A stretch of DNA of 64,000 nt from Leptolinea sp. UBA4782 (GTDB lineage Bacteria; Chloroflexota; Anaerolineae; Anaerolineales; Anaerolineaceae), in NCBI GenBank assembly GCA_002403095.1, contig DHHC01000001.1:5866-69865 (forward strand), given 5' to 3'. This document shows, one piece after another, positions 1 through 8,216 of the stretch (within the stretch, counting starts at the first letter, position 1; every line of letters starts with the position of its first letter). The notes beneath the pieces were generated by a model. That model was given only the letters and a program-made list of their open reading frames with translations. It was not told the DNA's origin and made no database searches. Both the position numbers and the translations under genes were made by a program.

Positions 1-714
1 TGTACAGGGTGCGGTAAATTTGGTTTCCGCTGGTGCCCAGACTGCGAAAAAGAAATACAAGCTATTCCATTGCCCTTTTGCCCAGTCTGCAACCAATCGG
101 TTTCCAGACCGGGAAAGTGCAATAACTGCAAGGCAGAAAACCCGGCTTTTTCTACTCTCCGGTCGCTGGGTTCTTATACCGGGCCCTTACGAAAAGCTGT
201 TCTCCAAATTAAGTACCGGCATGATATAGGAGTTTGTGAAATATTTGCATTTAAGCTCCTGAATCTTGTAGAATCAAATCAATGGAGTGTTGATCAAGTG
301 ATTGCAGTACCGCTTGCACCCCAACATAAGAAGAACCGGGGTTACAACCAGGCAGAATTACTGGCAAAGCCCCTTGCCTGGCTGCTCAATATTCCGTTTG
401 CGTCAGATGCCGTTAGAAGGATCAAGCAAACTGGGTCACAGGTTGGTAAAAATGCAGTGCAGCGGAAAGCCAATGTGGAGAATGCATTTGTAGCAAACCC
501 GGAGCAAGTTTCAGGGAAATGTGTTCTGCTAGTTGATGATATCGCCACTACCTGCGCAACTTTGAATGAGTGCAGTAAAGCATTGATCAACGCAGGTGCC
601 AGTCAGGTTTTTGCGGTTACCCTCGCCAGGGCAATCCTGAGCCAAGATTCACTCGACCAACTAAAAATACTGGGTTTCCAACCCAATGCCCAACCAACTT
701 TATCAGGAGGCTAA
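1..714 (+). CDS. comF: ComF family phosphoribosyltransferase, 5' partial
   Basis: The reading frame is open from base 1, so the N-terminus lies outside the window. ComF proteins combine an N-terminal zinc ribbon with a type I phosphoribosyltransferase fold and are linked to DNA uptake in competent bacteria. Here the start of the frame reads CTGCGKFGFRWCPDC, followed by CPVC and CNNC, consistent with zinc-binding cysteine pairs. The phosphoribosyltransferase PRPP loop is seen near the end as VLLVDDIATTCATL, and PLAPQHKKNRGYNQAELLAK is the typical ComF segment. The stop codon (712-714) lies one base before the hpf start, so the two genes are probably co-transcribed. No other competence gene is visible nearby. 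The family call is secure; a role in DNA uptake is not shown. Confidence 0.9.
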   Translation, partial: CTGCGKFGFRWCPDCEKEIQAIPLPFCPVCNQSVSRPGKCNNCKAENPAFSTLRSLGSYTGPLRKAVLQIKYRHDIGVCEIFAFKLLNLVESNQWSVDQVIAVPLAPQHKKNRGYNQAELLAKPLAWLLNIPFASDAVRRIKQTGSQVGKNAVQRKANVENAFVANPEQVSGKCVLLVDDIATTCATLNECSKALINAGASQVFAVTLARAILSQDSLDQLKILGFQPNAQPTLSGG

Positions 715-715
715 T

Positions 716-1276
716 ATGACATTGAAAGTAGACATTTATACCCGTAATATTGAATTAACCGAACAGATTAGTGAGTACATCAATAAGAAAGTCTCCAAGC
801 TGGACCGTTATCTCCCGAACATAGATGAAACCAGGGTGGACCTTGCATTTGTAAAATCTGCCCGCAGTGCAAATGACCGCCATATCGCCCAAATTACAAT
901 CCGCGGAAGGGGATTCATTCTCCGCTCAGAGGAACGTGCTGATGATATTTTTGAAGCGGTGGACAAATCACTTGACAAGATCGGCAGGCAAATCGAAAGG
1001 TTCAAAGGAAAACGCGTCCGTGGCCGCGGGGATGGCACCCCTGCATCCCTTGTGGTGGAAGAACCGGCTGTTGAAGAAGAAACAGCAGGGCCTGTTATTG
1101 CAAGGCGAAAATCCTTCACTCTGGTTCCTATGGACGAGCATGAAGCCCTGGAACAAATGGCATTACTCGGACACGAAAACTTCTTCGTTTTCTACAATGC
1201 AAACACCAGCAAGATCAACATCCTGTACAAGCGCCTCGATGGCACTTATGGGCTAATCGAACCGAATATTGGTTAA
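716..1276 (+). CDS. hpf: Long-form ribosome hibernation promoting factor
   Basis: The 186-residue protein matches long-form HPF, which dimerises 70S ribosomes into inactive 100S particles in resting cells. The N-terminal half (about 1-105) is the S30AE ribosome-binding domain, starting with LKVDIYTRNIELTEQISEYI. A charged linker rich in Glu (about 110-130) leads to the C-terminal dimerisation domain, recognised by ARRKSFTLVPMDEHEALEQM and GHENFFVFYNA. The start at 716 is chosen because AGGAGG sits at 705-710, five bases upstream; an in-frame ATG at 686 lies inside comF and has no such site. The gene follows comF by one base and ends before a strong terminator. Confidence 0.95.
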   Translation: MTLKVDIYTRNIELTEQISEYINKKVSKLDRYLPNIDETRVDLAFVKSARSANDRHIAQITIRGRGFILRSEERADDIFEAVDKSLDKIGRQIERFKGKRVRGRGDGTPASLVVEEPAVEEETAGPVIARRKSFTLVPMDEHEALEQMALLGHENFFVFYNANTSKINILYKRLDGTYGLIEPNIG

Positions 1277-1292
1277 GTTTGAAAAGCCATGT

Positions 1293-1328
1293 AACAGGCT
1301 GCCAGATGGATAGGCAGCCTGTTTTTTT
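1293..1328 (+). terminator. Rho-independent terminator after hpf
   Basis: Stem AACAGGCTGCC (1293-1303) pairs perfectly with GGCAGCCTGTT (1313-1323) around a nine-base loop and runs into a T tract at 1322-1328. It ends the comF-hpf transcript. Confidence 0.93.
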
Positions 1329-1331
1329 CTC

Positions 1332-1360
1332 TTGCCTCAGGCTAGTACGTGGACTATAAT
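1332..1360 (+). promoter_or_regulatory. Sigma-70-type promoter of efp
   Basis: TTGCCT (1332-1337) and TATAAT (1355-1360) are separated by 17 bases, close to the housekeeping consensus. The predicted transcript would begin near 1367 and carry a leader of about 28 bases with a purine-rich ribosome-binding site at 1382-1390. Confidence 0.75.
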
Positions 1361-1394
1361 TGGACGTTGCATTTATAAAGAAAAGGAAGATACC

Positions 1395-1958
1395 ATGATT
1401 GATGTAAATGATCTCCGTAAGGGCGTAACATTCGAACTCGATAACAGCCTGTATAAAGTTCTTGAATACAGTCATAATAAACCCGGCCGCGGCAATGCCA
1501 CCATCCGGATCAAAGCCCGCGACCTTCGTACCGAAACTACCCTGGAAAAAACCTTCCAATCGGGCGACCGTGTTCAGGATGTTCGCTTGGACCACCGGAT
1601 GAGCTCTTACCTGTATACCGACGGTGACCTGTATTATTTTATGGATGTTGAATCATACGAACAGACCCCTGTTCACAAGACCACTATTGATGAGTATATT
1701 GGTTTCTTAAAAGAGAACATGGAAGTCAAACTTACTTTCTACAGTGAGGAAGTAGTTGACATTGAGCTCCCAACAACTGTTGATATGCAGGTGATAGAAG
1801 CTGAGACGGCAGTCAGAGGGGATACTGCTACCGGTGTAACCAAGAAAGTTAAAGTCGAAACCGGGCTCGAAGTTTCCACTCCCTATTTTGTAAACACTGG
1901 TGACGTCATCCGGATCGATACCCGTACGGGTGGATATGTCACACGGGTTAACTCGTAA
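1395..1958 (+). CDS. efp: Elongation factor P
   Basis: EF-P enters the ribosomal E site and relieves stalling on polyproline stretches. The 187-residue length and the three domains fit the family: an N-terminal KOW-like domain from MIDVNDLRKG, then two OB domains ending in IRIDTRTGGYVTRV. The domain I loop reads HNKPGRGNA, so the residue that is modified in many bacteria is Arg32 rather than Lys. The start at 1395 follows AAAGGAAGA; an upstream in-frame ATG at 1332 overlaps the promoter and is rejected. The gene is monocistronic, with its own promoter and a hairpin after the stop. No EarP or EpmA modification enzyme is seen in the window. Confidence 0.97.
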   Translation: MIDVNDLRKGVTFELDNSLYKVLEYSHNKPGRGNATIRIKARDLRTETTLEKTFQSGDRVQDVRLDHRMSSYLYTDGDLYYFMDVESYEQTPVHKTTIDEYIGFLKENMEVKLTFYSEEVVDIELPTTVDMQVIEAETAVRGDTATGVTKKVKVETGLEVSTPYFVNTGDVIRIDTRTGGYVTRVNS

Positions 1959-1973
1959 AGGAATTCCTATGCC

Positions 1974-1999
1974 GCTATCCCCTTTGGGGATAGCATTTT
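1974..1999 (+). terminator. Probable terminator after efp
   Basis: GCTATCCCC (1974-1982) pairs with GGGGATAGC (1986-1994) around a three-base loop, followed by ATTTTA. The T tract is short, so termination may be partial; read-through would reach the Cys-rich gene at 2018. Confidence 0.65.
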
Positions 2000-2017
2000 A
2001 AATAATGGAAATAAACT

Positions 2018-2353
2018 ATGCGCACACCAGCAGGCAAGGAATGCACATACTTCTTCGGTGATTATTACCGGGGAAGGAATATTGAGAAATGCAACCTCAT
2101 CGGGGACGAAAAACCACCGCGAAGTTGGAAAGCTGACCTGTGTAAGACATGTCCTGTTCCGGGGATATTGCTCGCTAACGGCTGCGATAAAATGACGCTC
2201 GCAGGTGAAGTCAAACCAGGTATCCTGGGAATCGGAAGAAAAGTAAATGTAACAGCTTACTGTACCAAAGTTCACTCGCAAGTTGAAAATCCATACATCG
2301 GCTGCGGTCATTGCCATGGTTCAGTTGCTTTCACTATCGGAGATGAGCGTTGA
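2018..2353 (+). CDS. Small cysteine-rich protein of unknown function
   Basis: I do not recognise this 111-residue protein. It has eight cysteines (9, 25, 42, 45, 56, 82, 96, 99), including the pairs CKTC at 42-45 and CGHC at 96-99, followed by His100. That pattern could bind zinc or an iron-sulfur cluster. There is no signal peptide or membrane segment, so it is probably cytoplasmic. The start ATG at 2018 has only a weak purine-rich site (TGGAAATAAAC) upstream. Its stop codon overlaps the TTG start of the HAD-DinB gene as TTGA (2350-2353), so the two are probably translated together. Coding is supported by the absence of any better frame and by this coupling. Confidence 0.7.
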   Translation: MRTPAGKECTYFFGDYYRGRNIEKCNLIGDEKPPRSWKADLCKTCPVPGILLANGCDKMTLAGEVKPGILGIGRKVNVTAYCTKVHSQVENPYIGCGHCHGSVAFTIGDER

Positions 2354-3555
2354 GATTAACCGTATTATTCGACCTTGATGGTACTTTGTTGGCCACAAAC
2401 GAACACCTTTTTATTCCGGCATATTTTCGATCCCTTTCAGCGAGAGTCTGGCCACAAGATCCAGCTGGTTTCGGCGATCAGATGTTCAAAGCGACTTACA
2501 CGGGCATGTTTACCAAGGATACCCCGGTAAAGACACTGGAAGAATCATTTGATGCACTTTTTTACCCCTCAATTGGCGTTGCAAAATCAGAAATCAATCC
2601 TGCGATCCAGTCCTTTTATGAAAATGAATTTGCCGGGCTGAAGGAAATTACTGCCAGGTTACCGGAAGCCAAAGCGCTCATTGAAGCAGTCATGGCTGAT
2701 GGACACCAGGTAGTGATAGCCACCAGTCCTTTCTTCCCGCGCACAGCCACACTGCAACGGCTGACCTGGGCAGGTTTACCAGCAGACCAATACCCTTTCA
2801 GCCTGGTATCCACATATGAGGATTTTCATTTTGTTAAACCGAACCCGGCATATTATGCTGAATTACTGGCACAATTAGGCTGGCCGGAATATCCAGCTGT
2901 AATGATCGGGAACGATATGGAACAGGATATTCAGCCAGCTGAATTGCTTGGGATACCCACTTTTCTGGTATGTGATCCTGCAGACCAAAACAAAACAAAC
3001 AAGCATCCGCTATCCAGCCAGGGAAGCCTGACGGAAGCGCATGCATGGCTGCGGCAGATTTCTCAACAAGACTTTCAAAATGACTTTACAACGATTGAAG
3101 CCATGCTTGCAGTATTGAATGCCACACCAGCTGCCCTGGAAACCCTGGTCAAGGACTTGGAAAATGATTTATGGAGCAAACGCCCTGAACCGGCAGAGTG
3201 GGCGATGAATGAAATCCTCAGCCACCTTCGGGATGTAGACCGTGAAGTCAACCTTCCGCGGATCCAGCGCGTTCTCTCAGAAGCGGATGCATTTATCCCC
3301 GGAATTGAAACTGACTCCTGGGCTGAAGAGATGGATTACATCCATCAGAATGGGCAAAACGCCCTGCAGGATTTTCTAAAAGCGCGCCTGCAAATCATTG
3401 ATCACCTCAATAAATTACCTCTTTCCACATGGAACAAGTCTTTGCGCCATGCTATCTTCGGTCCAACCACTTTCCATGAACTAGTCAGCTTCATTGTGAC
3501 GCACGATCAAAACCATGTTGCCCAGGTCAAGAAGACCATCCAGATGCTTTCCTGA
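2350..3555 (+). CDS. HAD-family hydrolase fused to a DinB-like domain
   Basis: This 401-residue protein joins two folds. Residues 1 to about 235 are a haloacid-dehalogenase phosphatase: motif I DLDGT at 8-12 (nucleophile Asp8), a motif II region IATS at 123-126, Lys163, and GND with Asp189. Residues about 247-401 look like a DinB/YfiT four-helix bundle, with possible metal ligands His292 (EILSHLRDVDRE), His385 and His389 (VTHDQNH). HAD enzymes act on small phosphorylated metabolites; DinB-like proteins include thiol-dependent transferases. The combined substrate cannot be read from sequence. Translation begins at TTG 2350, which overlaps the stop of the Cys-rich gene; no ATG in frame gives a full HAD motif I. 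Confidence 0.88.
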   Translation: MRLTVLFDLDGTLLATNEHLFIPAYFRSLSARVWPQDPAGFGDQMFKATYTGMFTKDTPVKTLEESFDALFYPSIGVAKSEINPAIQSFYENEFAGLKEITARLPEAKALIEAVMADGHQVVIATSPFFPRTATLQRLTWAGLPADQYPFSLVSTYEDFHFVKPNPAYYAELLAQLGWPEYPAVMIGNDMEQDIQPAELLGIPTFLVCDPADQNKTNKHPLSSQGSLTEAHAWLRQISQQDFQNDFTTIEAMLAVLNATPAALETLVKDLENDLWSKRPEPAEWAMNEILSHLRDVDREVNLPRIQRVLSEADAFIPGIETDSWAEEMDYIHQNGQNALQDFLKARLQIIDHLNKLPLSTWNKSLRHAIFGPTTFHELVSFIVTHDQNHVAQVKKTIQMLS

Positions 3556-3635
3556 CCGATCCGGTAATCAATTGTAAGAAATTTCTAAAATAAGCTGCAA
3601 ACTTTCTAAATACGCTACCAACCGCTTGCAGAGAT

Positions 3636-3644
3636 TGGTATAAT
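3636..3644 (+). promoter_or_regulatory. Extended -10 promoter of ftsH
   Basis: TGGTATAAT gives a perfect -10 hexamer (3639-3644) with the TGn extension. No good -35 is seen 17 bases upstream, as expected for extended -10 promoters. Transcription would start near 3651, about 40 bases before the GTG start. Confidence 0.6.
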
Positions 3645-3690
3645 GCCATTTGATGTTCCACAATGATTCTTTGTGGACTTGGAGGAATTT

Positions 3691-5550
3691 GTGAATCAAC
3701 GAAACCAATCCTATTTGATATACTTGCTGCTTTTTGTTGCGATCGTGGCATTACTGGTATACAACTACGGTCAAAACGAGAGCAGCACGCAAGCCCTGTC
3801 GATCAATGAGGTGGCAGAAGGCGTTAAGAACGGCCAAATCACCAGAATTGTGGAAAACGAAGATAAACTAACCATTTATTACGGTGAAGAAGGAAAACAA
3901 GGTACCTCTACTAAGGAACCGACTGCCACGCTCATTGAACAACTGATGCAGCTTGGTGTCACGGCTGACCAGCTTCATCCTGACCAGATCAGGATTGAAA
4001 TCAAAGCACCCAGCCAACTGGTAGGAATCTTCTCAACAATTGGTTATATTCTGCCGTTCATCATCCTAGGTGCCGGTTTCTTCTTTATCATGCGCCAGGC
4101 CCAGGGCAGCAATAATGCCGCCATGTCCTTCGGTAAATCGCGTGCCCGCATGTTCCGCGGCGACCAGCCGACGGTTACATTTGAGGATGTCGCCGGTGTT
4201 GATGAATCAAAAGAAGAGCTGCGCGAAGTGGTCGAATTTCTACGCGAACCACAGAAGTTTATCTCCCTGGGAGCACGTATTCCTAAAGGCGTCCTCCTGG
4301 TTGGCCCTCCCGGAACAGGCAAAACACTGCTAGCAAAGGCGGTATCCGGTGAAGCTGGAGTGCCTTTCTTCTCCATTTCAGGTTCGGAATTCGTGGAAAT
4401 GTTCGTGGGTGTAGGCGCCAGCCGTGTGAGAGACCTTTTCGATCAGGCAAAGAAAAACTCACCCTGTATCGTTTTCGTGGATGAAATTGATGCCGTCGGC
4501 CGCCAGCGCGGTGCTGGACTGGGCGGCAGCCATGATGAACGCGAACAGACCCTGAACCAGATGCTGGTTGAAATGGACGGTTTTAATACCGACACCAATG
4601 TCATTATCATGGCAGCTACCAACCGGCCTGATATCCTGGATCCTGCTCTTCTTCGTCCCGGCCGTTTTGACCGCCGGGTTGTGCTGGACAGGCCGGATGT
4701 GCGCGGCCGTGAAGCGATCCTCAAGGTACATGCTAAAGGCAAACCCCTCGCCCCCGAAGTGGACCTGGGCGTGTTAGCCCGCGCAACTCCCGGCTTTGTC
4801 GGCGCTGACCTTGAAAACCTGATTAACGAAGCAGCCATCCTGGCTGCCCGCCGCAACAAGCGCGCCATCACCCAATCAGAGTTAGAAGAAGCTGTCGAAC
4901 GTGTGATTGCCGGACCAGAGCGGAAGAGCCGCCTGATTAACCAGGAAGAAAAACTGATCATTGCGTACCACGAAGCTGGACACGCAGTCGTGATGAATGC
5001 CCTGCCCGAGGCAGATCCTGTGCAGAAAATCACCATTGTCGCCCGCGGAATGGCTGCCGGCTACACGATTGCCCTGCCGGTTGACGACCGTTCACTCACC
5101 GGGCGTAAGAAGCTGCTGGCAGAAATGGTTGGTCTGTTGGGCGGCCGCGCGGCTGAATCCCTCGTTTTTGATGACATCACTTCTGGCGCTGCCAACGATA
5201 TCGAGCGTGTCACCCAGCTAGCCCGTAATATCGTCACCCGCCTGGGAATGAGCGAAGAGCTGGGACCAATGGTTTACGGTCAAAAGGAAGAATTGATCTT
5301 CCTGGGTAGGGAAATCTCTGAACAGCGCGATTATTCTGAAGCAGTAGCGGAAAAGATTGATCAGGAAGTCCGCAAGCTGGTTAACGATGCATTCGAGCAG
5401 GCAAAAAGCATTCTGACCCAGTACCGCGAACAGCTTAATGCTGTGGCACAGAAATTAATGGAAGTGGAAACCATCGGCCATGATGATTTCGTAAAACTCT
5501 TCCCGCCTCCCGTGGAAAAGAAAAGCGGCACCCCTTTGAAAAAGGACTGA
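3691..5550 (+). CDS. ftsH: ATP-dependent zinc metalloprotease FtsH
   Basis: FtsH is a membrane-anchored hexameric AAA+ protease that degrades misfolded membrane proteins and regulators. The 619-residue protein has an N-terminal transmembrane helix (about 7-24), an extracytoplasmic domain, a second helix (about 110-132), Walker A GPPGTGKT near 204-211, Walker B IVFVDEIDA, the second region of homology with the arginine-finger segment RPGRFDRR, and the zinc site HEAGH starting at residue 427. I chose GTG 3691 because GGAGG lies five bases upstream (3681-3685); an in-frame GTG at 3673 precedes that site. The gene has its own promoter and terminator. Confidence 0.97.
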   Translation: MNQRNQSYLIYLLLFVAIVALLVYNYGQNESSTQALSINEVAEGVKNGQITRIVENEDKLTIYYGEEGKQGTSTKEPTATLIEQLMQLGVTADQLHPDQIRIEIKAPSQLVGIFSTIGYILPFIILGAGFFFIMRQAQGSNNAAMSFGKSRARMFRGDQPTVTFEDVAGVDESKEELREVVEFLREPQKFISLGARIPKGVLLVGPPGTGKTLLAKAVSGEAGVPFFSISGSEFVEMFVGVGASRVRDLFDQAKKNSPCIVFVDEIDAVGRQRGAGLGGSHDEREQTLNQMLVEMDGFNTDTNVIIMAATNRPDILDPALLRPGRFDRRVVLDRPDVRGREAILKVHAKGKPLAPEVDLGVLARATPGFVGADLENLINEAAILAARRNKRAITQSELEEAVERVIAGPERKSRLINQEEKLIIAYHEAGHAVVMNALPEADPVQKITIVARGMAAGYTIALPVDDRSLTGRKKLLAEMVGLLGGRAAESLVFDDITSGAANDIERVTQLARNIVTRLGMSEELGPMVYGQKEELIFLGREISEQRDYSEAVAEKIDQEVRKLVNDAFEQAKSILTQYREQLNAVAQKLMEVETIGHDDFVKLFPPPVEKKSGTPLKKD

Positions 5551-5569
5551 TCGTAACAAAAGACAGACC

Positions 5570-5604
5570 AAAGAGCAGGCTGAAAAAAAGCCTGCTCTTT
5601 TCTA
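5570..5604 (+). terminator. Rho-independent terminator after ftsH
   Basis: AAAGAGCAGGC (5570-5580) pairs with GCCTGCTCTTT (5590-5600) around a nine-base A-rich loop, followed by TTCT. It separates ftsH from the convergent miaA. Confidence 0.85.
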
Positions 5605-5639
5605 TTTAATAAGTTTACATAAGAAATGAAAGGTTTATC

Positions 5640-6566
5640 CTATATCTCTTTAGTAAGGAAACCAGCCACCTGTGATAAAGTATCTTCCTGCATGTTGAAC
5701 CAGTGGATGTCCTCGTCTTTCAAGCTGAACCAGTTCGCCTGGCGGCGGATGTAATTCCTGGTTGCCCTTTTCATCAAGACCACTGCCTCTTCCATGCCGA
5801 TCTTACCATTCAGTACGGCAACCATTTCCCGGTAACCGATAGCAGACATGGATGGAGCATCCTCCGGGCAGCCATCCTTCAAGATCGCTGTCACCTCAGC
5901 TAACAGCCCTGCCTGTATCATTTGGTCGATCCGCTGATCGATGCGCTGGTAAAGCTCTTCACGCGGCCGGTTCAACCCAATCTGGACAACTCTGTAAGGC
6001 GGCGGTTCTAACAGCCTTTGGCCGGAAAACGGCCTTCCGGTTTGTATTGTGACCTCCAATGCGCGGATGACCCGCCTGACATTGCGCGGGTCGATCCTTT
6101 CTGCAGAAACCGGGTCTTTCTCCTGCAGCTGGGCAAGCAGAACCCCCACACCATTCCTGGCAGCTTCTTCCTCGAGTTTATTTCGCAATGCCAGGTCTGG
6201 TTTCAGTTCTGGCGGCTTCCAGCCCTGCACCACTGCCCGGATGTACTGGCCCGTACCCCCTACCAGCATGGGAACTTTCCCCATTATTTGCAGCTGCCCA
6301 ATGATCTCCCTGGCCTGACTTTGGAATACAGCCAGGCTGTACGTCTCTTCCGGTTCGACGATATCAATCAAGTGATGGCGGACAAGTGCCAGCTGTGACT
6401 TGTCTGGTTTTGCTGTCCCAATATCCATTTTGCGGTAAATTTGGCGCGAATCTGCTGATATGATTTCTGTCTTCAATTGTTGTGCCAGCTGCACTGCCAG
6501 GTCAGTTTTTCCAACCGCAGTAGGACCAACAATAACAACCAGGGGCGGTTTATTCGCTGACAGCAT
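5640..6566 (-). CDS. miaA: tRNA dimethylallyltransferase
   Basis: MiaA transfers a dimethylallyl group to A37 of tRNAs that read codons starting with U. The 308-residue protein shows the P-loop GPTAVGKT near the N-terminus, the family signature DSRQIYRKMDIGTAKP, the Thr/Arg-rich active-site region and a C-terminal NYIRRQANWF segment. I place the start at 6566, because GGAG lies ten bases upstream and the family normally starts a few residues before the P-loop; an in-frame ATG at 6593 would add nine residues. The gene overlaps the end of yraN by 17 bases, so it is translated from the yraN transcript. Confidence 0.95.
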   Translation of the reverse strand: MLSANKPPLVVIVGPTAVGKTDLAVQLAQQLKTEIISADSRQIYRKMDIGTAKPDKSQLALVRHHLIDIVEPEETYSLAVFQSQAREIIGQLQIMGKVPMLVGGTGQYIRAVVQGWKPPELKPDLALRNKLEEEAARNGVGVLLAQLQEKDPVSAERIDPRNVRRVIRALEVTIQTGRPFSGQRLLEPPPYRVVQIGLNRPREELYQRIDQRIDQMIQAGLLAEVTAILKDGCPEDAPSMSAIGYREMVAVLNGKIGMEEAVVLMKRATRNYIRRQANWFSLKDEDIHWFNMQEDTLSQVAGFLTKEI

Positions 6567-6948
6567 TTTCAAACCACTCCAGCGAATATTCATCCCAGTT
6601 CTTCGGGTTTACAGTCAAAGCAGCCACATCAATCCTATAGCTTGCTGCCGCAGCGGGGTTGTTTTGCATATACCATTCCGCGCACTGAACTAAATGCAAG
6701 CCCTTGCGTGAGTCCACTGCCTGTTCAGGGTACCCGAATACCTGCGAAGAACGGGTTTTTACTTCTATAAACAACAGGCACTCATCCTTTAAGGCCACCA
6801 GGTCAATTTCACCGTAAGGCGTCCGGAAATTCCTTTCCAGGACCTGGTACCCTTTGCTGTCCAACATCTCAGCTGCTTTGAGTTCACCCCAGCGGGCAAG
6901 CCTTTGTCTGTAGTTTGGGGATGAATGCGGTTTAGCTTTTGATTTCAT
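6550..6948 (-). CDS. YraN/UPF0102 family endonuclease-like protein
   Basis: The 132-residue protein belongs to the UPF0102 (YraN) family, which has a restriction-endonuclease-like fold. Visible family features are RLARWGELKAAEML near the N-terminus, the catalytic-type signature GEIDLVA...LLFIEVKTR (Glu, Asp, Glu-x-Lys) and a C-terminal region with RIDVAAL. The physiological substrate of this family is not established. It is the first gene of the yraN-miaA operon. A TAAAAT box on the minus strand ends eight bases before the start codon, which predicts a leaderless mRNA. Confidence 0.9.
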   Translation of the reverse strand: MKSKAKPHSSPNYRQRLARWGELKAAEMLDSKGYQVLERNFRTPYGEIDLVALKDECLLFIEVKTRSSQVFGYPEQAVDSRKGLHLVQCAEWYMQNNPAAAASYRIDVAALTVNPKNWDEYSLEWFENAVSE

Positions 6949-6956
6949 ACCAGTTC

Positions 6957-6962
6957 ATTTTA
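6957..6962 (-). promoter_or_regulatory. -10 box of yraN-miaA, leaderless configuration
   Basis: TAAAAT on the minus strand (6962 to 6957) is followed by eight bases and the yraN ATG at 6948. The transcription start should fall on or next to the start codon. Confidence 0.55.
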
Positions 6963-7005
6963 CCCGACATGCCATTAATTAAACATGGCAGGTAGGTGCG
7001 TTTAA

Positions 7006-7035
7006 TTGACGAACCTGTACCATTCATGCTAAACT
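7006..7035 (+). promoter_or_regulatory. Sigma-70-type promoter of cinA
   Basis: TTGACG (7006-7011) and TAAACT (7030-7035) are 18 bases apart, and the -10 carries a TGC extension (7027-7029). The start point would be near 7042, about 20 bases before the cinA ATG. Confidence 0.65.
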
Positions 7036-7061
7036 TCATCACCTCAATTAAAGGGGCAGCC

Positions 7062-8204
7062 ATGCCATCTATCGAAATTATTGCTATCGGTACTGAGTTG
7101 TTACTGGGTGAAATCCAGGACACGAATACCCGCTACCTGGCGCGGGCAGCCATGGACGCAGGCATCGACCTGTACCGGGCAACCCTGATCGGGGATAACC
7201 CGCAGCGGATAACCGGCGCCATCCAGGAAGCCCTAAACCGGGCGGATATTATCATCACAACTGGCGGGCTTGGACCGACAGTAGATGACCCAACCCGCCT
7301 GGCAGTGGCTATGGCAGCCGGCACAGAACTGGAATTCCGCCCGGAACTTTGGGAGCAAATCACCAGCCGCTTCCTGCGCTACGGGCGTAATGCCACAGAG
7401 AATAACCGCCGCCAGGCATATATTCCAAAAGGATCAGTGGGAATAGAAAACCCCGTAGGTACCGCCCCTGCATTCTATATGGAATTTGGAAAACGGATCG
7501 TGATCAGCCTTCCCGGTGTTCCGCGGGAGATGGAGTATTTGTACACCCATGCAGTATTACCATTGCTGCAGGATAAATTCCAACTGAACCAGACCATTGT
7601 GGCAAAGGTGTTGCATGTGTCCGGGCTGGGAGAATCGATGGTGGATGACCTGATAGGCGACCTGGAAACCCTCGCAAATCCTACAGTCGGGTTGCTCGCG
7701 CATCCCGGGCAGGTTGATATCCGTGTGACCGCCAAAGCAGCTTCTAAAGAACTGGCGGCTGCGTTGATCCAACCAATCGCCGAGGATATTCAGCAAAGGT
7801 TGGGAGACAATATATTTGGATCGGACGGTATTACGCTCGAAGATGTCATCATTCAGAAATTGACAAATAGGCAAAAGGGACTTTTACTCGCCTTGCATGG
7901 GATGGGAAATACACTGGCAAAACGATTAAATGCTGATGCTAATAGCATACCATTCAGCCTGCACGATGAATCGCTGTACCCTGGCATGCTGGAAGCAGCT
8001 GCAAGGGCTCTTTCCGCTGCCAACCCCGAGGTTTTGGTACTCACAGCAAACTATATCCCTGGTGCTGACCGGCAAACCTTAGAAGTCGGTGTTATCGATG
8101 GACCGGTATGGAAAACGGACACCCGTTCCTACGGCGGGTCACCGCTGCTGGGCCAACATTGGGCAGAAAATATTATTTTGGATTTTCTACGGCGAAATTT
8201 ATAG
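7062..8204 (+). CDS. cinA: CinA-like protein with degenerate C-terminal domain
   Basis: CinA proteins have an N-terminal molybdopterin-binding (MoaB/MogA-like) domain and a C-terminal nicotinamide-nucleotide amidase (PncC) domain. Residues 1 to about 170 fit the first: EIIAIGTELLLGEIQDTNTR, TTGGLGPTVDD and the SLPGVPREME segment. The C-terminal part (about 257-380) is shorter than usual and lacks the AESCTGG signature expected near its start, reading ALHGMGNTLAKRL in that place. The amidase activity is therefore doubtful, while the pyrophosphatase-type N-terminal domain looks intact. The start at 7062 follows AAGGGG (7050-7055). The amidohydrolase gene follows after 12 bases, suggesting an operon with glgA and malQ. 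Confidence 0.85.
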   Translation: MPSIEIIAIGTELLLGEIQDTNTRYLARAAMDAGIDLYRATLIGDNPQRITGAIQEALNRADIIITTGGLGPTVDDPTRLAVAMAAGTELEFRPELWEQITSRFLRYGRNATENNRRQAYIPKGSVGIENPVGTAPAFYMEFGKRIVISLPGVPREMEYLYTHAVLPLLQDKFQLNQTIVAKVLHVSGLGESMVDDLIGDLETLANPTVGLLAHPGQVDIRVTAKAASKELAAALIQPIAEDIQQRLGDNIFGSDGITLEDVIIQKLTNRQKGLLLALHGMGNTLAKRLNADANSIPFSLHDESLYPGMLEAAARALSAANPEVLVLTANYIPGADRQTLEVGVIDGPVWKTDTRSYGGSPLLGQHWAENIILDFLRRNL

Positions 8205-8216
8205 GATAATCAACAA

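Noticed and set aside
4443..5036. Long open frame antisense to ftsH
   Set aside because: Arg/Ser-rich composition from the complement of a conserved gene; no domain and no promoter.
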